This document shows, piece after piece, positions 6,796 to 7,745 of a DNA stretch of 7,745 nucleotides (its first letter is position 1; each line of letters begins with the position of its first letter). The stretch is taken from positions 1 through 7,745 of the forward strand of contig JAHJRB010000052.1 in the NCBI GenBank assembly GCA_018831025.1. Reading direction: 5' to 3'. The notes below the pieces were generated by a model. That model made no database searches and had not been told where the DNA came from. It saw only the letters and a program-made list of their open reading frames with translations. The stretch is from Nanobdellota archaeon (GTDB lineage: Archaea > Nanobdellota > Nanobdellia > SCGC-AAA011-G17 > ARS1403). Position numbers and translations under genes: made by a program.

Positions 6796-6810
6796 AAAGT
6801 TATTTATTTA
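6796..6810 (+). promoter_or_regulatory. Promoter of the coiled-coil gene pair
   Basis: AAAGTTATTTATTTA holds a BRE-like AAAG and a TATA-like box centred near 6804, about 35 bp before the ATG at 6839. This would give a leader of about 9 bases without a Shine-Dalgarno site. Thirteen of its bases (6796-6808) are identical to the pilus operon promoter at 4608-4596, so both may be read by the same factor or simply share a strong box. Confidence 0.5.
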
Positions 6811-6838
6811 AAAGAAATTTCATTAATAGAATACTAAA

Positions 6839-7189
6839 ATGCAACAAGAAAATAGTTTGAATGAAGTTATAGGACGCTTAAGAATTAATGAAGCAAAAAT
6901 TACTACATTAAGAGAGCGTTTATTAGTTACAGATTCAAATATGATTTCAGAATACAAAAATTTAGTTCAAGAAGTAAAAAATGTGAATACAGACATTAGG
7001 GAATTAAAAAATGAATTGCAAAATTTAAAAGAAATAATGCAAAATGTAACTAAAGGTTTAGAAAAATTTGCTTCCTCTCAGGATGTTTTAGTTTTAGAAA
7101 AATATATTAACATGTGGAACCCTCTTAATTTTGTAACTGAAAAAGAGGTTAAGGATTTAATACAAGAAAATGCCGGATCTAAGAAATAA
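6839..7189 (+). CDS. 116-residue coiled-coil protein, DPANN-type, possibly a pilus accessory protein
   Basis: Residues 5-75 form a long, highly charged amphipathic helix with heptad-like leucine and isoleucine spacing. The last third changes character and holds the distinctive motif LEKYINMWNPLNFVT (86-100), then EKEVKDLIQE. There is no signal peptide or membrane segment, so the protein is cytoplasmic. I recall similar short proteins with a KYI-x-W-x-PL-x-FVT motif in DPANN archaea, generally unannotated; this is memory, not a search. The 3' end overlaps the next coiled-coil gene by 20 bp, so the two are probably translated together and may bind each other through their helices. Archaellum FlaC/D/E proteins are also cytoplasmic coiled coils, but a relationship is only a guess. 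The ATG is the first in frame after a promoter and has no competing start nearby. Confidence 0.82.
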   Translation: MQQENSLNEVIGRLRINEAKITTLRERLLVTDSNMISEYKNLVQEVKNVNTDIRELKNELQNLKEIMQNVTKGLEKFASSQDVLVLEKYINMWNPLNFVTEKEVKDLIQENAGSKK

Positions 7190-7745
7190 AATAAAACAGA
7201 TGAAACAAAGAGGTATGGAAAATTCTAGTATAATTGATGAATTAAAAAATCAAGGTAACTCTTCACAAGATATTTACAGAGCATTAGAGATGGGAAATGA
7301 ACCAAGTGGGGAAGATTTAGAACCGCCGTCTCCCAGTAGGGAAATGAACGGAGAAGGAGAATTCTCACAACCAATGGAAGAATCAGAAGGACAAAGGGAA
7401 CCTCGCATGGAGTTTCCAATGCCACAATCAACTGGTCCTCCACCACAAATACCTCAACGCCAAAACATAGAGCAGATTGAAGAAGTAGCAGAGGCAATAG
7501 TCGAAGAAAAGATACAAGAATTTAGTTCAAATATAGGAGACATAAATGTTTGGAAAGAACAAACCAATTCTGAAATTGCTGCAATAAAACAAGAAATAAT
7601 TAGAACAAGAAATCAATTAGAAAATCTACAAACTGCAATGATTGGAAAAGTAGAAACTTATAACAAATCCGTAACCTCTATGGGAGCAGAAATGAAAGCC
7701 CTTTCAAAAGTTATGGAAAAAATAATGATGCCCTTAAGCATGAAT
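7170..7745 (+). CDS. Coiled-coil protein with N-terminal helical repeat, incomplete at right edge
   Basis: An open frame of 192 codons runs to the window end without a stop, so the C terminus is missing. The N-terminal part (1-41) reads like two short helical units, ending in SSIIDELKNQGNSSQDIYRAL, a pattern resembling helix pairs of the form L-x-x-QG-x-S-x-x-I-x-x-AL. A linker rich in Pro, Glu, Gln and Met follows (about 42-98), then a conserved-looking region (99-192) starting IEQIEEVAEAIVEEKIQEF and continuing as coiled coil. The ATG at 7170 is chosen because it keeps the N-terminal helix whole; ATGs at 7200 and 7215 would cut into it. No good Shine-Dalgarno site is seen, and coupling to the overlapping upstream gene is likely. 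I recall such proteins as common and unnamed in DPANN genomes. It is probably cytoplasmic; the function is unknown. Confidence 0.8.
   Translation, partial: MPDLRNKIKQMKQRGMENSSIIDELKNQGNSSQDIYRALEMGNEPSGEDLEPPSPSREMNGEGEFSQPMEESEGQREPRMEFPMPQSTGPPPQIPQRQNIEQIEEVAEAIVEEKIQEFSSNIGDINVWKEQTNSEIAAIKQEIIRTRNQLENLQTAMIGKVETYNKSVTSMGAEMKALSKVMEKIMMPLSMN

Noticed and set aside
7225..7497. 90-codon minus-strand frame at the right side
   Set aside because: It is antisense to the Pro/Glu-rich linker of the coiled-coil gene starting at 7170, whose frame stays open to the window end and has a family-like pattern.

Overview
The window looks like a piece of an AT-rich archaeal genome, most likely a DPANN-type lineage (Woesearchaeota/Pacearchaeota/Nanoarchaeota-like; this placement is by recollection of protein families and has not been searched). 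Evidence for Archaea: TATA/BRE-like promoters placed about 26 bp before start codons (leaderless or nearly leaderless genes), GGTGAT Shine-Dalgarno sites on internal genes, a FlaI/GspE-type ATPase paired with a double-T2SF membrane protein, an Lrp/AsnC regulator, and a pair of coiled-coil proteins of a kind I associate with DPANN genomes.

Layout. From 6299 down to 1 everything is on the minus strand. In transcription order these are: an Lrp/AsnC regulator (5808-6299); an intact TnpB of the IS200/IS605 OrfB family (4618-5811) whose ATG overlaps the lrp stop by 4 bp; a short gap with the TnpB element's right end and a promoter (about 4565-4617); a type II/IV secretion (pilus-type) ATPase (2312-4555, TTG start preferred); its TadC/FlaJ-like membrane platform protein (217-2310, 1 bp after the ATPase stop); then two mini-genes (73-183, and 83 running off the left edge) encoding short single-helix proteins with basic, glycine-containing N termini like class III (pilin-type) signal peptides. 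From 6403 to the right edge everything is on the plus strand: a small two-helix membrane protein (6403-6774), a 116-residue coiled-coil protein (6839-7189), and an overlapping longer coiled-coil protein (7170 to the edge, incomplete).

How the parts fit. ATPase, platform protein and small pilin-like genes form the core of a type IV pilus-like (Tad/archaellum-like) assembly machine; no pilin peptidase or archaellum-specific gene is visible. The two coiled-coil proteins may be cytoplasmic accessory or scaffold proteins, which is inference only. The TnpB element lies directly upstream of the pilus promoter, so its predicted omega-RNA guide would be read from that promoter. The lrp-tnpB overlap makes the pair look like one transcription unit, and it leaves no room for an ordinary transposon left end between them. 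These two points are the most unusual in the window. No stretch over 300 bp lacks a gene, and I see no tRNA, rRNA or CRISPR array.
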